From: JBGVMW01 sp045125095 | GTDB lineage: Bacteria > Bacillota > Clostridia > Lachnospirales > Lachnospiraceae | Assembly: GCA_045125095.1 (NCBI GenBank) | Contig: JBGVMW010000121.1 | Coordinates: forward strand, 1 to 31,804 | Length of the DNA stretch: 31,804 bases | Direction of reading: 5' to 3' | Position numbers and translations under genes: made by a program | In this document: one piece after another, positions 1 through 6,863 of the stretch | Numbering within the stretch: position 1 is the first letter of the stretch | Layout of the letters: every line of letters starts with the position of its first letter | Notes under the pieces: model-generated | Told to the model about the DNA's origin: nothing | What the model saw: only the letters and a program-made list of their open reading frames with translations | The model's database searches: none

Positions 1-194
1 TTTGTTGCGTTAATCGGGAAAATATAGTTGTCTGAGCTTGCGAGTTCTATATTTTCCCGATTGTCCTTAGCAACAAGCAAAATCCCTTAGTACCACTTAC
101 AGCTAAGTGCCCTGCCTCTGATAGCAAGCTACAGCCCCTCTCTCTGCCGGACGGTTTACCAATACACTTTGACACACGCACAAATCCGAATTTC
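1..194 (-). repeat. Edge repeat, left copy (structured intergenic element)
   Basis: This non-coding stretch is the inverted partner of the right window edge. Positions 169-194 are an exact 26-nt reverse complement of 31663-31688. The motif at 61-71 (ttgtccttagc) is the reverse complement of 31784-31794. The distance between the two blocks is 97 nt here and 95 nt in the right copy, so the whole element is homologous even though its middle has diverged. The first 76 nt form a nested hairpin (separate entry). I see no credible ORF. It could be an RNA-like element or an old mobile repeat; the function is unknown. Confidence 0.7.
2..76. repeat. Nested perfect hairpin in edge repeat
   Basis: The inner arms 12-27 (AATCGGGAAAATATAG) and 47-62 (CTATATTTTCCCGATT) are perfect 16-bp complements around a 19-nt loop. 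They are flanked by a second paired segment, TTGTTGC (2-8) with GCAACAA (70-76). There is no T-tract, so this does not look like a simple terminator. Confidence 0.7.
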
Positions 195-258
195 GCACGC
201 AGTGCATCTTCTTTTCAAATTCGTGTGCATCACTTTTATATACTAGTATATTAAAAAA
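193..258. repeat. Terminator-associated TATACTAG repeat, copy A
   Basis: The core TATACTAGTATA (239-250) is a perfect 12-bp palindrome with a T-run on its left and an A-run on its right, so a T-tract follows on either strand. The left part (193-240) resembles the reverse complement of 21395-21435. Read on the minus strand, a weak stem near 258-275 followed by TTTTTT could terminate the oxidoreductase gene at 324-1379, but that stem is poor. The core looks like copy C (4459-4521) with its 47-nt interior missing. Confidence 0.5.
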
Positions 259-323
259 CAGAGCATGCTCAAATCCTGCTACCCGCAAGTTTCGATCACG
301 CCCTGGTGAAATTCCATTTTCCC

Positions 324-1379
324 TTATTCCATTCCTGTCAGTTCCTTCATCAGCTCCGGAACTGTAGTCATCTTCGTAATTCTACCCACATTAGAACCAG
401 CAAAGATCAATCCATTATCCAGATCACCTTCCACCGCATTCACTAACGCCTTTGTAATGCAGTATGGAATCTCAGCCGGCTTACAGCTCTTAATGCAGCG
501 ATAGCACTTTGTAATCGGCTGTCTGCCCTTCTCCACCTGCTCAATAAATGCATTACGAATGGCACGTCCCGGCATACCAACCGGACTCTTGATAATCTGT
601 ACATCACTTTCTTTTGCAGCAATATAAGCCTGCTTGTAGCGGTCAGATGCATCACATTCCTCTGTTGCAACAAATCTGGTAGCCACCTGCACACCATCTG
701 CCCCTAATTCAATAGCATGACAGACATCTTTATGGTCAAAAATACCACCTGCAACGATTACCGGAATCTGTCTTCCATATTTTTCTTCAAAAGGCTTCTT
801 GCAGGCAATAATCTTCTGAATTTCTGTATCATAATCTAAGTGGTCAATATCCTCTAACTGATCTACAGAAAATCCTAAATGTCCTCCGGCCTTAGGCCCT
901 TCAATCACGATAAAATCTGCTGTGGTCTCATACTTTTTGTCCCATCTCTTAAGAAGCAGTAATGCTGCCTTTTCTGATGATACGATTGGGGCAAATTTTG
1001 TATCGGAACCCTTTACTAATTCCGGCAAATCCATCGGCAAACCGGCACCACAGATAACCACATCTGCACCAGCTTCCACAGATGCTTCCACATGCTCTTT
1101 ATATTCCTGCAACGCAACCATGACATTCACACCAACCAGACCACCATCAGCTTGTGCTTTTGCTAATTCAATGTGCTTCTTAATGGCACGTAAATTACAT
1201 CCTTTTTCATCCTGTTCAAATCCTTCTTCGTCATAACCAATCTGTGCAGTAGAGATAATTCCCACACCGCCTGCCTTTGCAACGGCTCCCGCTAATTTAG
1301 AACGGCTTACACCAACTCCCATACCACCCTGAATTACAGGGATTCTTGCTGATTTATTTCCAATAACTAATGGTTTCAT
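324..1379 (-). CDS. NAD(P)H-dependent flavin oxidoreductase (nitronate monooxygenase / FabK-like family)
   Basis: This is a 351-residue FMN TIM-barrel protein of the nitronate monooxygenase/2-nitropropane dioxygenase family (COG2070 type). Visible family features are QGGMGVGVS near the N-terminus (FMN-binding start of the barrel), GGHLGF with the likely catalytic His167, AGGIFD, and GADGVQVATRF before the phosphate-binding end. Family members oxidise nitronates, or as FabK reduce enoyl-ACP; the sequence alone does not separate these. It is longer than FabK (about 310 residues). The extra C-terminal part holds CYRCIKSCKPAEIPYC (Cys292, 295, 299, 307), a possible metal or Fe-S site. It is transcribed alone from a good promoter at 1444-1472. 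No fatty-acid gene is nearby, so a FabK role is not supported by context. Confidence 0.85.
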   Translation of the reverse strand: MKPLVIGNKSARIPVIQGGMGVGVSRSKLAGAVAKAGGVGIISTAQIGYDEEGFEQDEKGCNLRAIKKHIELAKAQADGGLVGVNVMVALQEYKEHVEASVEAGADVVICGAGLPMDLPELVKGSDTKFAPIVSSEKAALLLLKRWDKKYETTADFIVIEGPKAGGHLGFSVDQLEDIDHLDYDTEIQKIIACKKPFEEKYGRQIPVIVAGGIFDHKDVCHAIELGADGVQVATRFVATEECDASDRYKQAYIAAKESDVQIIKSPVGMPGRAIRNAFIEQVEKGRQPITKCYRCIKSCKPAEIPYCITKALVNAVEGDLDNGLIFAGSNVGRITKMTTVPELMKELTGME

Positions 1380-1422
1380 GTTTGAATCCTTTCCATATCC
1401 ATTCTATGTTTACCGCTTTATG

Positions 1423-1437
1423 TAGTATTGAATACTA
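1423..1437. promoter_or_regulatory. Palindrome at transcription start, candidate operator
   Basis: TAGTATTGAATACTA is a perfect 15-nt palindrome with a central G. It starts within about 7 nt downstream of the -10 box of the oxidoreductase promoter, where a bound dimeric repressor of MarR/TetR size would block transcription. The regulator is not in this window. Confidence 0.45.
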
Positions 1438-1443
1438 GATGTG

Positions 1444-1472
1444 ATTGTACCACATTCTATATTGGATTGCAA
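1444..1472 (-). promoter_or_regulatory. Sigma-A promoter of the flavin oxidoreductase gene
   Basis: On the minus strand, -35 TTGCAA (1467-1472) is followed after exactly 17 nt by -10 TACAAT (1444-1449). The start codon lies about 65 nt downstream. Confidence 0.7.
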
Positions 1473-1494
1473 CCTATTCTTTCCAACAAGTGAT

Positions 1495-1554
1495 TATACC
1501 AGTTATTTCATACATTACATCATGCAACGAACCGTTGTAATTTCCTAGTATATA
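1495..1554. repeat. Terminator-associated TATACYAG repeat, copy B
   Basis: The right arm AATTTCCTAGTATATA (1539-1554) is identical to 4506-4521 of copy C, and the preceding CCGTTRTAATTT is shared too. The left arm (TATACCAGTTATTTCAT, near 1496-1512) instead matches copies D (19870s) and E (21378-21392). So this copy joins two arm types. It sits immediately beyond the terminator of the NatAB-like operon. Confidence 0.6.
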
Positions 1555-1582
1555 AGAAAGAGTTCTGCTTGCAGAACTCTTT
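1551..1582 (-). terminator. Bidirectional intrinsic terminator after NatAB-like operon
   Basis: AAAGAGTTCTGC (1557-1568) and GCAGAACTCTTT (1571-1582) pair perfectly (12 bp). T-rich sequence follows on both strands: CTTTTT on plus, TTTCTTATATA on minus. It lies 25 nt past the stop codon of the permease gene ending at 1608. Confidence 0.8.
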
Positions 1583-1607
1583 TTAGAAATATGTTCTGCC
1601 AGATACA

Positions 1608-2792
1608 TTATCTTGAGAACATAATTTTCTCACTATTAAACATTTTTGCAAGAACAAATACTCCAGCCAGGCTATATACAATATTACTGATAAAAGTAAC
1701 TACGATATTCATTGGCACAATCTCAAAGCTGAAAATACCAATCATTGCCTGTACACTGTTGTACAACGGAATCAAATAATATGCAATCCCTTCCTTTGCC
1801 CCTGTGCCAAACATTGCAGTAATACCAACCACCAACACAATAATCATTAATGGCGATACCGCTGTCTGTGCCTCTTTTACCGATTTCGCAAATGCAGAAA
1901 TAATAGAGATAATTGTAATTAAGAAAACTACTGTGGAGAGAATTGTAATGCCCAGCATCGTATACTCTCCCACTCCATAAACATTCGCATTTATTCCTTC
2001 TGACGCACTTCCCATAATACTTGGCATGGAAACAACCGTTCCTATCGTACTAGAAAGTCCGGACAGGAGTGCAATGATTGCCAACGCTGCAATTTTACCC
2101 ATGGCAAGGGAGCTTCGCTTCATCGGGGTAACTAACATGGTTGTAATGGTTCCTCTCTCTTTCTCGCCAGCAATGGATTCCGGCGCTACTGAAATACAAC
2201 CACTATAAAGGAATGTCAGTAACAGCATTGGAAGTAATGTGGAGAACATGGTTCCCATCATATCTTTTTCCGAAGCCATGTTATATTCTTTATCAGCATT
2301 GTTAATATCGAATTTATTTGTCATAGAATTTTCATACTGGCCTAACATGTCATCCATCATATCATATGCTACACTTGATTCATTGGAAACTGAGTTATAA
2401 TACATCTCCACATTTGGGGCGGTCTCGCCTGAAGCTGTCTCATAGACTGCCACCTGCGCGTCAAAATCTTCCGGAAACACCACTAACAAGTCTAATTCTT
2501 CCTGCTGCAATAGCGCTTTGTCAGCTTCTATCTTTTCAGCTGTTATTTCCTCCACTTCCATTATATCAGCAGAATCTAACATACCTTCAATAGAATCTGG
2601 TAAATTGACAACATGTACGGATGCCTTATAGTCATCTTCTACCTGTGTAAAACTCTCCATCGCCTGACCCATAAATGTATACATAACAAATATCATAAGA
2701 CCTGGCAGTAATATACAGTTCATTACTAATTTTTTGTCAAGAAAGAAACGCATCAGTTCCTTTCGCATAATTACAAATACGCTGCTTTTCAT
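1608..2792 (-). CDS. natB: ABC-2 type exporter permease, NatB-like
   Basis: This is a roughly 394-residue membrane permease. One transmembrane helix (residues ~20-40, after a KEL..FFLDKK amphipathic start) is followed by a large extracytoplasmic domain (~45-170). A C-terminal membrane block of five or six helices contains the family motif GEKERGTITTMLVTPMKRSS at the start of the helical bundle. This layout matches NatB/YhaP-type ABC-2 permeases, where NatAB exports sodium in Bacillus; the actual substrate here is not readable. I start it at ATG 2790-2792, which has AGGAGGA nine nt upstream. A GTG at 2796-2798 overlapping the ATPase stop is only 3 nt from the same site and so is less likely. 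It is translationally coupled to the ATPase gene. Confidence 0.8.
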   Translation of the reverse strand: MKSSVFVIMRKELMRFFLDKKLVMNCILLPGLMIFVMYTFMGQAMESFTQVEDDYKASVHVVNLPDSIEGMLDSADIMEVEEITAEKIEADKALLQQEELDLLVVFPEDFDAQVAVYETASGETAPNVEMYYNSVSNESSVAYDMMDDMLGQYENSMTNKFDINNADKEYNMASEKDMMGTMFSTLLPMLLLTFLYSGCISVAPESIAGEKERGTITTMLVTPMKRSSLAMGKIAALAIIALLSGLSSTIGTVVSMPSIMGSASEGINANVYGVGEYTMLGITILSTVVFLITIISIISAFAKSVKEAQTAVSPLMIIVLVVGITAMFGTGAKEGIAYYLIPLYNSVQAMIGIFSFEIVPMNIVVTFISNIVYSLAGVFVLAKMFNSEKIMFSR

Positions 2793-2797
2793 TCTCA

Positions 2798-3577
2798 CTA
2801 ATCCTCCTGTCCGCCCACGGCTTCTAAATATATATCAAAGAATCTGTCTTCTAGCGACTTTCCGTCACATACATTTTCTAACGTATCACACACAATCATT
2901 TTACCATTTACAATAACACCTACACGATCACAAAGCTTTTCAATTAAACTGAATATATGGGTAGATACAATGACTGTTTTGCCCTGTGCTTTTAAATCCT
3001 GTAAGAAGTCGGTTACTACCTTGGCTGTAATAACATCCAGCCCATTCGTCGGTTCGTCAAAAATAACGATGTCCGGGTCATGAACTAAAGAAACTACTAA
3101 GGAAACCTTCTGCTTCATTCCAGTAGAAAGATTCGCTACCTTCACTTCTGCAAATTTATCAATACCAAATTTTTCAAACAGCTCTTTTTTTCTTTTTTCC
3201 CTTACCGCTACATCTACTTTATGCAAATCTGCAAAAAAATCAAATAAGAAATTCGGTGTAAAAAAGTCTTCTAATTTTAATTCACTGGTAAGAAAACCTA
3301 TCTTACCGCGCACCACGTCCGGTTCTTTTACAATACTGGAACCATCCACCATAGCATCACCGGAATCCGGTTTGATTAAAGTTGCTAACATTCGCAGTGT
3401 GGTTGTCTTACCAGCTCCATTTGGACCTAATAGACCAAAAATCTCTCCTTCATTTACTGTGAAGGATACGTTCTCCACTGCTTTCTTTGTCTTGCTTCCA
3501 GTTTTCTCTAACTTCTGCTGCTTGGCAGATAGCTTGAAGGTTTTACTGAGACCATTTACAGATAATAGTTCTTTCAT
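2798..3577 (-). CDS. natA: ABC exporter ATPase, NatA-like
   Basis: This 259-residue nucleotide-binding protein powers the permease encoded immediately downstream. It shows Walker A GPNGAGKTT, ABC signature LSTGMKQKV, Walker B VIFDEPTNGLD and an H-loop STHIF, in the order and spacing of the NatA/YhaQ exporter ATPases. An N-terminal basic insertion (KLEKTGSKTKKA, residues ~22-33) precedes the first beta-strand. AGGAGG lies just upstream of the ATG. The 5' flank at 3626-3654 carries a fragment of a repeat also found at 14610-14640, and I could not recognise a convincing -35/-10 pair there. Export direction is inferred from the ABC-2 partner; the substrate is unknown. Confidence 0.88.
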   Translation of the reverse strand: MKELLSVNGLSKTFKLSAKQQKLEKTGSKTKKAVENVSFTVNEGEIFGLLGPNGAGKTTTLRMLATLIKPDSGDAMVDGSSIVKEPDVVRGKIGFLTSELKLEDFFTPNFLFDFFADLHKVDVAVREKRKKELFEKFGIDKFAEVKVANLSTGMKQKVSLVVSLVHDPDIVIFDEPTNGLDVITAKVVTDFLQDLKAQGKTVIVSTHIFSLIEKLCDRVGVIVNGKMIVCDTLENVCDGKSLEDRFFDIYLEAVGGQED

Positions 3578-3625
3578 ACTTCCTCCTTTTCCATTCTCTA
3601 TGGAATCTTTTATAATTTATTAAAT

Positions 3626-3654
3626 CGTAACTATTCTGTACCCTCATAGGTTAG
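3626..3654. repeat. Partial copy of MITE-like repeat end
   Basis: This segment reads CGTAACTATTCTGTACCCTC plus ATAGG and matches the reverse complement of 14612-14638 at most positions. It retains the GTAACTAT/ATAGGTTA pairing. It lies in the leader of the NatA-like gene and looks like a solo end of the element at 14503-14640. Confidence 0.55.
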
Positions 3655-3681
3655 CATTTTAACCATGAATTACATTCGTAG

Positions 3682-3702
3682 TTACTATACATCATATAGT
3701 AA
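3682..3702. repeat. Short perfect inverted repeat
   Basis: TTACTATA (3682-3689) and TATAGTAA (3695-3702) pair perfectly across 5 nt, directly after the stop codon of the small membrane protein gene. No T-tract follows, so it may be a weak terminator or a binding site. Confidence 0.4.
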
Positions 3703-3703
3703 T

Positions 3704-3973
3704 TTACAATGCTGTTTTTGCAATTAATTCATCGAGCGTTTCTTTTATTTGGCTCTGTTCGTTTTTGACAGCAGAACGCATAGCAGACAATTTATTTAAC
3801 TGTCGATGTGCTGGCTGCAAAATAAATAATCTGTCATCTTCTATATCAACCTTATGTATCTCTTTTTTTACTCTGGAATACATAACGGACAGCACCAACA
3901 GATAAACAACAGACAATGCAAGCGTAACCCAGCGGAATATCGGTACCATAGAAAGCTGCATATTGCCTAACAT
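3704..3973 (-). CDS. Small single-pass membrane protein, unknown function
   Basis: The protein is 89 residues long as read from ATG 3971-3973. One transmembrane helix (residues ~12-29) is followed by a basic, charged, probably helical cytoplasmic tail (HRQLNKLSAMRSAVKNEQSQ...). I do not recognise a named family. It follows a small XRE regulator gene by 33 nt, a common pairing in Firmicutes. The start is doubtful. The chosen ATG has no ribosome binding site, while the only good one (AAGGAG, upstream of 4000) serves ATG 3997-3999 in a different frame that ends after about ten codons. In the frame of this gene the sequence just upstream reads ANEHDVYR with no start codon. One extra A in the CAAA run near 3994-3997 would join the good ATG to this frame, so either the 5' end is frameshifted or the assembly lost one base. 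Confidence 0.6.
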   Translation of the reverse strand: MLGNMQLSMVPIFRWVTLALSVVYLLVLSVMYSRVKKEIHKVDIEDDRLFILQPAHRQLNKLSAMRSAVKNEQSQIKETLDELIAKTAL

Positions 3974-4006
3974 ACGGTAAACATCATGCTCATTTGCATA
4001 ATCTCC

Positions 4007-4222
4007 TTACCTTTCTTCTTCTTCCAAAATAAATATATCTTCCACAGATACCCCACATACTTTTGCAATCTTAAGTGCCAATACAATGGATGGAGAATAA
4101 TCCCCTCGCTCTATCAGACTAATTGTCTGTCGGCTAGCACCAACCATATGCCCCAGCTCCTGCTGGTTCACACCTATCTTTGCTCTGTATTCTTTTAATT
4201 TGTTTTTTAATGGCACTCCCAC
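4007..4222 (-). CDS. Short XRE-family transcriptional regulator
   Basis: This 71-residue protein is almost entirely one helix-turn-helix domain: helices around NKLKEYRAKIG, NQQELGHMVGAS, RQTISLIERGDYSP and SIVLALKIAKVCGVSVEDIF. It matches compact Xre regulators such as those paired with small membrane proteins, and ends in an acidic tail (LEEEER). It is the first gene of a two-gene unit with the 89-residue membrane protein. Its upstream region (4241-4291) contains direct repeats that suggest autoregulation. Its cellular target is unknown. Confidence 0.85.
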   Translation of the reverse strand: MGVPLKNKLKEYRAKIGVNQQELGHMVGASRQTISLIERGDYSPSIVLALKIAKVCGVSVEDIFILEEEER

Positions 4223-4240
4223 CCCTCCCTCTCATAAGAA

Positions 4241-4291
4241 TGACAACTTTTCTTGTAATTTATACTATCATATGACAACTATCTTTGTCAA
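4241..4291 (-). promoter_or_regulatory. Promoter region of XRE regulator with repeated operator-like motif
   Basis: TGACAACT occurs at 4241-4248 and again at 4273-4280, 32 bp apart (three helical turns). The second copy extends to TGTCA at 4286-4290, giving a TGACA-8-TGTCA palindrome. The minus-strand -35 TTGACA (4286-4291) is inside the palindrome. A weak -10 (GATAGT, 4264-4269) follows after 16 nt, between the two repeats. Confidence 0.5.
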
Positions 4292-4432
4292 CAGTATTAT
4301 TTCATTAATACAGTAATCAGCAAAAAGAGCAGAAGATTTTCATATGGAATATGTAACAATGTTACGATATATACGCTATAATACTTTCATGTGCAATGTT
4401 GTATTAAAAAAGATCAAAAATATTTGTAAGAA

Positions 4433-4521
4433 AATAGAAATTTGTGCGCATCACGTTTTATATACTAGGAAATTGCATGTATCACATTCAATAATAAGCC
4501 GTTATAATTTCCTAGTATATA
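4433..4521. repeat. Terminator-associated TATACTAG repeat, copy C, with 16-bp inverted repeat
   Basis: TATATACTAGGAAATT (4459-4474) and AATTTCCTAGTATATA (4506-4521) are perfect 16-bp complements around a 31-nt loop. The left flank (aaatttgtgcgcatcac, from 4438) resembles the left flank of copy A (218-233). The element abuts the T-tract of the terminator at 4521-4549. The rest of the 405-nt gap between 4223 and 4627 holds the regulator promoter and A+T-rich sequence with no supported gene. Confidence 0.65.
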
Positions 4522-4549
4522 AAAAAGGCAGCTATGAAAAATAGCTGCC
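4521..4549 (-). terminator. Intrinsic terminator of the hydrogenase-MCP gene
   Basis: GGCAGCTAT (4527-4535) and ATAGCTGCC (4541-4549) pair perfectly (9 bp, 5-nt loop). On the minus strand they are followed by TTTTTTATA. The hairpin lies about 80 nt past the stop codon at 4628. Confidence 0.85.
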
Positions 4550-4627
4550 TGCCTTTAATAGAATATAAGAATTCTTATATGATTTTCTCATATAGTACGG
4601 AGGATGATTATGAAAGAAAAATTAGAA

Positions 4628-6562
4628 CTACACATCCCCCTTGTGGTTCAACTCCTCTAATTTGTCCTTTACACTATCAGAAATGCCCTTCACCACATCT
4701 GCTTCCGCTGCAATTTCTTCGCTACTTGCTGCAAGGTTGGTAAGTCGCTCATTGACATCCACGATTTCTCTTGTTAATTCCCCATTTTCTTCCATTAACA
4801 TTCGAATGGCATTTACAATTTCATTTCGATTAAAATCACTCTCATCTGCCATATTCTGGCTTGCCTCGGATAAATTCCTAATTTCATCTGCTACTACTGA
4901 AAAGCCTCTGCCGGCGTCACCACTTCTAGAAGCCTCCACTGCAGCATTCATGGATAACAGATGTGTTTGTTTTGCAATTTGATTAATAGTTGCATTATTT
5001 CTTTCCAATCGTTGCAATACATTTTCAATTCCATCAAAGGAAATACGCAGTGTGTCACAAAATTCTGATATTTTTGTCATCGCACTGCTTATAGCACTGC
5101 TTTCTTCTGCATTAACGGTATTTCCACGAAGCATCTCTTCCAGAGAACGGTTCAATGTCTCAAAATCTTCACTGATAAATCGGGATATCTCCTCGTTTTT
5201 CCCTAAAATTCTTTGATTCTGCACTTCCAATTGCTCAGAGAATATCTGCATTTCCTCTTTGATGTAGTGAATACAATTTTCCGGGACATTACAACCATTA
5301 TAAATAGCCGTTGCCATCGCATGACAATTGCTGTATCCACAGGCTCCACAGTTGATCATTCTGTCCTTTCGATTCATCTTGTTCATACTCTTGAATACCG
5401 AATCTAACTCCATAACATTTGGTGTGCGAACAGATACCAGAGCCGATTTGTCTGTGTAATCCCTGATAAAATCCTTTAACTGTAATTTTGCAAACTTCAG
5501 ATTCAACAGCCTTCTTCTCTGTTTCGGTGATAGATGCATAGAAAACGGTGTTAAACCAAAGCTTTTCTTTGACTTATGCTTTATTTCCTGCAAATAATAG
5601 TAAGTATCTTCTGTTGCTAATTTTTCTTCCTCAATTCCCGTTCCATAAATACATCCCTGGTTACAGTTCAGGATATCCACCATAAACGGAAGCTTACTAT
5701 TAGATTCCAGGCGTTTCTTATAATCCTGCAAAAATGTATATGCATGCTTTTCCCCTTCGACCTGACGGATAAACACTTCTTCCCCACAGAACCAGTATAC
5801 ATTTTCCTTTAGTCCACCTGGCATCGGATAAATAGAACCTAAACCATATTCAATTTCATCTCTTACATCTTTGCCACGAACCTGATTCTCTCTTACATAT
5901 TTCATTAAATGCTCGAATGTCACATTATAAGAAACGTATCCATGTGTATTCGGGTCGCTTATCTCTGACTTTTTAGCAATACATGGACTGATAAACGCTA
6001 ATTTATCTGTAATTTTCATATATTTACGCGCATATATCGCCGTACAGATCAAGGGACTCTGTATTGGAACCAGCTTCGGAATCAATTCCGGGATATAACG
6101 TTCAATATAATTCACCACTGCCGGACAAGGCTGGGATATACCACCTTCAAATTTGTTTTTTGTTATGTAATTGATATAGCCCCATGTGGTTATGTCAGCT
6201 CCGAAACTGACACTGATAATATGATTGACTCCAAGTTGCTTTAGTCCACCAAGCACAGTAGCATATTCCTCCGGGTAATTCGCCTGAAATGCCGGTGCTA
6301 ACAAAACAGATATCTTTTCTCCTCTTTTCAAGTCATTAAAAAACTGTTCCGTATCATCGCAGAAGCTTCGTGCCTGATGCTCACAGGCATCAAAACAGGC
6401 ACCACAATTAATACAGTTTTCTCCATGTACTTCAATTCTCTGGTCTGCCCCTTCTCCTACTGAATAATTTGCAGTAAGAACCGGACAGACTGAAATACAG
6501 CGATTACAGCCCTGACACTTTTCGTTGGTATATACTAACGTCTTACTTTCCATTTCACTCAT
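4628..6562 (-). CDS. Soluble chemoreceptor with [FeFe]-hydrogenase-like sensor domain (HydS-MCP fusion)
   Basis: This 644-residue cytoplasmic protein fuses a redox/H2-type sensor to a chemotaxis signalling domain. In order it has: two [4Fe-4S] ferredoxin motifs (C16xxCxxCxxxC26P; C50xxCxxCxxxC60); an iron-hydrogenase large-subunit domain (~84-375) with all four H-cluster cysteines, Cys146 (SQPCP), Cys194 (SPCIAKK), Cys300 and Cys304 (NCNQGC); a second 4Fe-4S domain (Cys405, 408, 413, 430; CGACGYSNC); and an MCP domain (~465-640) with tip QTHLLSMNAAVEASRSG. The proton-transfer Cys of catalytic enzymes (first C of TSCCP) is Pro145, as expected of sensory group C/D proteins rather than turnover enzymes. 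There is no transmembrane helix. ATG 6560-6562 is chosen because GGGAGGA lies 8 nt upstream; an upstream in-frame ATG (6583) has no such site. Monocistronic. Sensing of H2 or redox state is an inference. Confidence 0.85.
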   Translation of the reverse strand: MSEMESKTLVYTNEKCQGCNRCISVCPVLTANYSVGEGADQRIEVHGENCINCGACFDACEHQARSFCDDTEQFFNDLKRGEKISVLLAPAFQANYPEEYATVLGGLKQLGVNHIISVSFGADITTWGYINYITKNKFEGGISQPCPAVVNYIERYIPELIPKLVPIQSPLICTAIYARKYMKITDKLAFISPCIAKKSEISDPNTHGYVSYNVTFEHLMKYVRENQVRGKDVRDEIEYGLGSIYPMPGGLKENVYWFCGEEVFIRQVEGEKHAYTFLQDYKKRLESNSKLPFMVDILNCNQGCIYGTGIEEEKLATEDTYYYLQEIKHKSKKSFGLTPFSMHLSPKQRRRLLNLKFAKLQLKDFIRDYTDKSALVSVRTPNVMELDSVFKSMNKMNRKDRMINCGACGYSNCHAMATAIYNGCNVPENCIHYIKEEMQIFSEQLEVQNQRILGKNEEISRFISEDFETLNRSLEEMLRGNTVNAEESSAISSAMTKISEFCDTLRISFDGIENVLQRLERNNATINQIAKQTHLLSMNAAVEASRSGDAGRGFSVVADEIRNLSEASQNMADESDFNRNEIVNAIRMLMEENGELTREIVDVNERLTNLAASSEEIAAEADVVKGISDSVKDKLEELNHKGDV

Positions 6563-6601
6563 AATTATTTTCCTCCCATACATCTATACCTACTCAGTAG
6601 C

Positions 6602-6714
6602 CTGCCAGAACCACATATCTGGCACCAGCAGAATGGTAAACAGTACCGTACAGACCTATCCTGAATAGTTATTCCCCTTCTATAAATTATACATAGTTTA
6701 AACTGATTATACAA
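6602..6714 (-). promoter_or_regulatory. Promoter and structured leader of the hydrogenase-MCP gene
   Basis: On the minus strand, -35 TTGTAT (6709-6714) and -10 TATAAT (6686-6691) are separated by 17 nt. The predicted leader is about 115 nt long and contains a 7-bp hairpin, TGCCAGA/TCTGGCA, within 6602-6623. I recognise no known riboswitch consensus in it. Confidence 0.65.
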
Positions 6715-6747
6715 GTAACAAAATCACTTGAATATTCGCAAAGATAC

Positions 6748-6788
6748 TTACCAAACTCTTCTACCAGTTCACTAACTTCGCTTAATAA
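6748..6788 (-). pseudogene. Relic of the 3' end of an MCP gene
   Basis: These 41 nt are identical to 12887-12927, which encode LSEVSELVEEFGK near the C-terminus of the MCP at 12865-14388, on the same strand. The match stops abruptly on both sides and no remainder of a chemoreceptor gene is present. It lies between the terminator of the ABC operon and the promoter of the hydrogenase-MCP gene, and reads as the scar of a duplicated, deleted or recombined chemoreceptor gene. Confidence 0.75.
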
Positions 6789-6831
6789 AAAGGGAATCTG
6801 AAAGCCTTATGTTTACCGGCTTAAAGATTCC
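6786..6831 (-). terminator. Intrinsic terminator of the six-gene ABC operon
   Basis: On the minus strand GGAATCTTTAAGCC pairs with GGCTTTCAGATTCC (6793-6831, one mismatched spot, 11-nt loop) and is followed by CTTTTTATT. It lies about 33 nt past the stop codon of the HAD phosphatase gene. Confidence 0.85.
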
Positions 6832-6863
6832 GAGAGATTATATATTTCTTTTTACACTTAAAG

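Noticed and set aside
103..288. 61-residue minus-strand ORF at the left edge
   Set aside because: It lies wholly inside the edge repeat and repeat copy A, and the sequence is better explained by non-coding structure.
4344..4544. 66-residue plus-strand ORF
   Set aside because: It overlaps the 16-bp inverted repeat and terminator of the opposite strand and shows no protein-like composition.
6580..6680. Cyclic-di-GMP or other riboswitch in the leader of the hydrogenase-MCP gene
   Set aside because: There is a hairpin, but none of the conserved sequence blocks of the known motility-linked riboswitches are present.
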